Assembly: GCA_003260075.1 (NCBI GenBank)
Contig: QLIY01000222.1
Location: 1-64,000 of the forward strand
DNA: 64,000 bases
Source of the DNA: Phallusia mammillata
Lineage: Eukaryota > Chordata > Ascidiacea > Phlebobranchia > Ascidiidae
Reading direction: 5' to 3'
The notes beneath the pieces were generated by a model that was not told the origin of the DNA, ran no database searches, and saw only the letters and a list, made by a program, of their open reading frames with translations. The translations under genes and the position numbers were made by a program. Of the stretch, positions 60,164-64,000 are shown piece by piece (position 1 is the stretch's first letter; each line of letters opens with the position of its first letter).

Positions 60164-63100
60164 GTAAGTTTTTACCTGTTTTTTTTTGGTTATTTATTTC
60201 ACAAGTTGACCCAGTAATTAGGTAACTTTAAAAAAACAACGACACTACAATTATGTAAAAAGTGTTTGACTTGAAAAAGACTTTCAGTGGAATTGATTCG
60301 ATTGAACAAAACTACATATTTTGTCCGCAAGGTGGCACGAGAGGACCTATTTGTGTTCGTAGCCTACCAGTTTCTACTTTAGTAGTTCGAAACCGTCGGC
60401 AAACATAAGTATAATTACAGGCCTTTCTTGTTTTCCATGTAATTGCGGCTGTACATTTTATAAGACAGGGGATAATAGGATTTGGCCAATAAATCAAGTA
60501 AGTATTTGTTGCGGCCGAATGTGTATCGCTAGTACTGTACAGGAAACACTTTCTCCATTCAAGCACCTATTGGTGTACTTGTCTTTCTGCTTCACGGTCG
60601 GTGCCACGTTAACTACAACTTGTTTAACCCACTCAAACGGTACTGCTTCCTATTATTGGATCAAGGCCTACAGTGGTAATGTACAAACTGGGGAGAAATA
60701 CTTTTTGCGAATTGCTGATCACGTCGGTGGTTAGGGAGAAAACATAAAAAAAATGGAAAATGGAATAAGAATGACTCTAATTTATTATTTTCTTTATTAT
60801 TTGCGTGCAACTCTTAACCGGGACTTTAGTGATAACCCTAGATGATTCTGTTGAAAGTGGTAATTGCAGGTTTTTTTGAGATTTCAAAACCTCTTGCTCA
60901 TTTCTGATGTTCATATCGTTTGAGGCACTTGGGTTTTGGAGTCATCGCATACCATGATGTCACGTGATTAAGCGTGGGAAAACTGTCGACAGTTCGCGCC
61001 AGGGAAATTTTTGCAGAATATGTTCCCATGCGGCTAGAACCACAATCCCCTTTGCCTGATAGCCAAAGCTTGTGTCAAAAACTTACGTTTCAGCTTAAAC
61101 GGGTAAAATTACCGCCATCCAAACGCCTTCAATCCAATCAAGAAATCTAAGAAGCTATACTTCACGTACAATAACCTCTGCGGTTCTGGTTTGTAGAGAG
61201 GGGCTTGTATATTGGTCGTATCGAGCGTACATTTGCGTCAAGTTGGCTTGGGTTCACACGACGTGATGGGCGGTGGAAAGGCAGGTTATGATTCCCGTCT
61301 TTAATGTGGGATTCCGATCTACGGATTGAGCGTCTGGTTGTGGGTTGGCACTGAATGGTACGCTTAAAAAATGGGCTGTATTTGATGAGAGACCAATTTG
61401 GTGTATTTTTAATCTCATTTTAAGGTCATTTGACACAACAATCTGTTCTAAAGCGTTACGATATACGTTAGCTCGTTAAAATATCTTGCTTCTATTTTTG
61501 TACAACTTTATATGGAACATTTCTCTGTTTCTCAAACGCTTGCTACCAACACCAAAACAGAAATAAAACTTAATTTTGTGCTGTACTAAACCGTGTTCTG
61601 TAAGTGGCCTGTCACTGTTCACAGATTCTACAACGAATTACAAAAGTTTCGCACAAGTCTTAACCTAAAGTCATTACGCCCATGCCACCTTTCTCCATAT
61701 GCTACTGCTCACAACATCTATCACTTGCTTGCCAATACTTAAGTACCCGGCGTTGCTCAGTAACACGTCCCGTGCGAAAATCGCAACCGTCTAAGCAGGC
61801 ACCGTCAATTAACCTGTCGCGTGGATGCGATATTACAAGCATCGTGAAGCGCTAAAAGCTAATCAAGCAAGGTTTTGAATGCCTGAAATAGCCGTATTTG
61901 TGTGGGCAAAAAATTAAATTTGGTTGTTGCGTGAAAAACTTCCGTTGCGGGTTTGCATACTTCGCTTTGATGCGCCCGTCTGTATAAATATCTGCGCGCT
62001 TTTGGCTCGTGTTTTGCAGTGTGTGGTATGTTGTACTATAGAGCAGGTAACTTTCTACCTGGCACTGTGTAGGTGTTGGTTTGCCGTAATTGCTTTGCAT
62101 GGACAACAAACGCCGCAATAAATAATGGTTTTGAGACGCAAAAACCAACAGAAGGAAACCATTATTTCCACAGACCTTAAATACTGATTCTCAGATCAAA
62201 CAATATCTCTATATTTAAATGACAACCTTATTCGACACTGTTTTCTGTGAATACCCAAATCGTGAGTGTTATTTTCTTTTACGCTCAACAGATTAAAGAA
62301 CAGTAAACGAGTTTTCATTTCATGTCGGAATTTCCCTTTTGTGTCCTTTTTGTACAAATACTCAGTATACATAGAAAAACTGGGAAAACGTGTTCTAACC
62401 CAAATTTGTAAATTGCATTGTACCTTGCGCTTGGCACTTTGTGACCTTCAGCCTACTATGTAAAAAAGCAAATGTGCCCAATTTATTGAACTATTTCAGG
62501 TGCGAAAAACACCCATTTAGTACTCAGTAAATTTTGCCTACTGTACAAATCCCACAGCTGTCCAAACAAGTTTATGATTACCAGAAAAAGTTGTAAGCCC
62601 GTACAGGCCATTCAATTCCAGCTAATAACACCATTACAATTTACAACCCTATTCCTTCCTTCACAATTGGTTCCATTCATGCCCGCCAAGATTAAGCGGT
62701 TGCTTTGTAAACGGTGTGGTTTTATTTGGTCCGCTGTATTCCCAAACGATATTTGAAATCAAGGAGGTCGACTTTGAACTATATGTTTCCTTAATAGGCG
62801 GTTTTCTGTGGGAAGTTAAAGCCGGTTTTAGTTCATAAGAATAAAATTTGGTATTCTCAAAAACGCCTTGTAATGTTTTAGGCCCATATTGTTAAATGGC
62901 GTAATTGCTGTGAAATGCCATAATATAACTATTTAGAATTAAAAATTCAATTTTTTAATTTTTTTATTTGATGGTTTAATATGATTTTTTCTACAACAAA
63001 AAACAATACAAAAGTCGTCAAAAAAATAAGGTATTTGTCCGTCGATTTCTTTTCGTTTTCAGTGGGATCAAAATCGGTACACTAATCCTCTCATTTTCTT

Positions 63101-64000
63101 TTCTAAACCACAAAGATTCTAATCATTTTAAACACACACTCTGGAAAAATTACCTTATCGCTCTAAACCTGAAAGTTCGTCTTGCAGCAGTCTGACGAGC
63201 GATAAGTGGTAAACTGCAGCCGGTTTGTGATTTTTGTGCGCCCCCGAAATGCCGCAAGTTCAAGGAGTAGTAGGATTAACCCCTAGCATCCTGTTCCCAA
63301 CGTTGGGTCGACACTTCAACGGCCCCCAACAACGCTTTGTAGTACCAGAATTGAGAACATTACCCCCTTAGTTGTATCGTTAAGCACTAGATCGGATTTC
63401 ATCCGTGTTTGCTGTTATAGTTTTTATTTCATCTTCAAACACTTCAGGTATATAATATCGGAAAGGGTAACACACCACAGTTAACTATATCCCTGTTTTG
63501 CTTGTGTTAGGCTAAACCCTTTTTTGTGTGTAAAGGAATATGGTAAATAATCGTACTTCACAAAACGAATGTATTTGTAGTTGTAAAATGTTAGCTCACA
63601 AGATGCCAAGGTTCGAATATTTGCGCAGCTTTGCTTTTCCTTATTTGTTTATGTATACAATCTTGAAGAGCGAATTAATTATGCTTTCTTGGTCCTTTTA
63701 AATGAACTGTAAATATATTTAGGTCTTTCGCAAGACGGCGTGTCTTCCACAAGCTTGGCCCATTGGACTTTTCACTGCATATGTTTACAAATGTATTTCA
63801 TGATATTTAATTTGTGTGAAATGGCTTTGGTGAAAACGATGTGTTTTAACATTTTGTGTATCAACACGGCACACCTACATGCATAAACAGCTATCGGGGG
63901 GGGGGATGTGAAATGGCAACATTTTGTGTATCAACACGGCACACCTACATGCATAAACAGCTATCCAGTATTCTGTCGTTATAGTTTATTTTCGTGATTT
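60164..64000. other. End of window, no gene recognised
   Basis: AT-rich, with only short ORFs typical of chance. It ends with another join duplication (63814-63965). Confidence 0.5.
63814..63965. repeat. Direct repeat around a 10-G run (63896-63905)
   Basis: The segment from TGTGAAATGGC to AAACAGCTATC is repeated. The second copy lacks about 23 internal bases near its start. Confidence 0.9.

Noticed and set aside
63061-63122. Second exon for the signal-peptide gene at 59999
   Set aside because: Phase fits and an acceptor is present, but the frame stops after 19 codons and nothing supports the 2.9 kb intron.

Overview
The window is animal nuclear DNA: AT-rich, with short GT..AG introns and genes found only in metazoans (a receptor-type tyrosine phosphatase, a Polycomb-class chromobox protein, a cortexin-like membrane protein and an ADAMTS-like secreted protein). 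Compact genes, abundant hAT-type and rolling-circle-like non-autonomous repeats, and pairs of sequences that differ at the level of very polymorphic alleles suggest a highly heterozygous marine chordate, probably an ascidian such as Ciona. The species call is inference.

Layout. 382-607 is the last coding exon of a receptor tyrosine phosphatase (+). 2493-5909 is NDUFA6, a mitochondrial complex I subunit (+, 3 exons). It converges tail to tail on a CBX/Polycomb gene (-, 5 exons, 10400 to 6095). A 2.3 kb block holding NDUFA6 exon 3 and CBX exons 4-5 appears twice, with single N bases at the seams. CBX shares a 621 bp head-to-head promoter region with the single-exon MMACHC gene (+, 11022-11747, vitamin B12 processing). 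MMACHC is followed after 276 bp by LONP1 (+, 12024-24460, 18 exons, 977 aa, complete), the mitochondrial matrix Lon protease. A cortexin-like gene (-, 28968-29441) stands alone. About 20 kb without recognisable genes follows. Then comes the 5' part of an ADAMTS-like/papilin-like gene (+, 49657-51319, 5 exons seen), a gene-poor stretch, and one candidate signal-peptide exon (59999-60163).

The mitochondrial theme (NDUFA6, LONP1) and the metabolic gene MMACHC sit together in the compact first 25 kb. MMACHC and LONP1 are close enough, without an AATAAA between them, to be considered as a possible trans-spliced operon.

Repeats. At least four copies belong to a family with a hairpin terminus (ATGGGTCCCC...), internal tandem repeats and a CTAG end, inserted between T residues. 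This resembles non-autonomous Helentron (HINE/DINE-1-like) elements. Several hAT-type elements have 8 bp target duplications.

The most striking non-biological pattern is a set of exactly 10-base G or C runs, nearly all sitting between two near-identical copies of the flanking sequence. All are G before the first N seam, all are C between the second N seam and the N gap, and all are G after it. This is best read as an assembly join marker laid down before contigs were oriented, so the local duplications around the runs should not be taken as real without checking.
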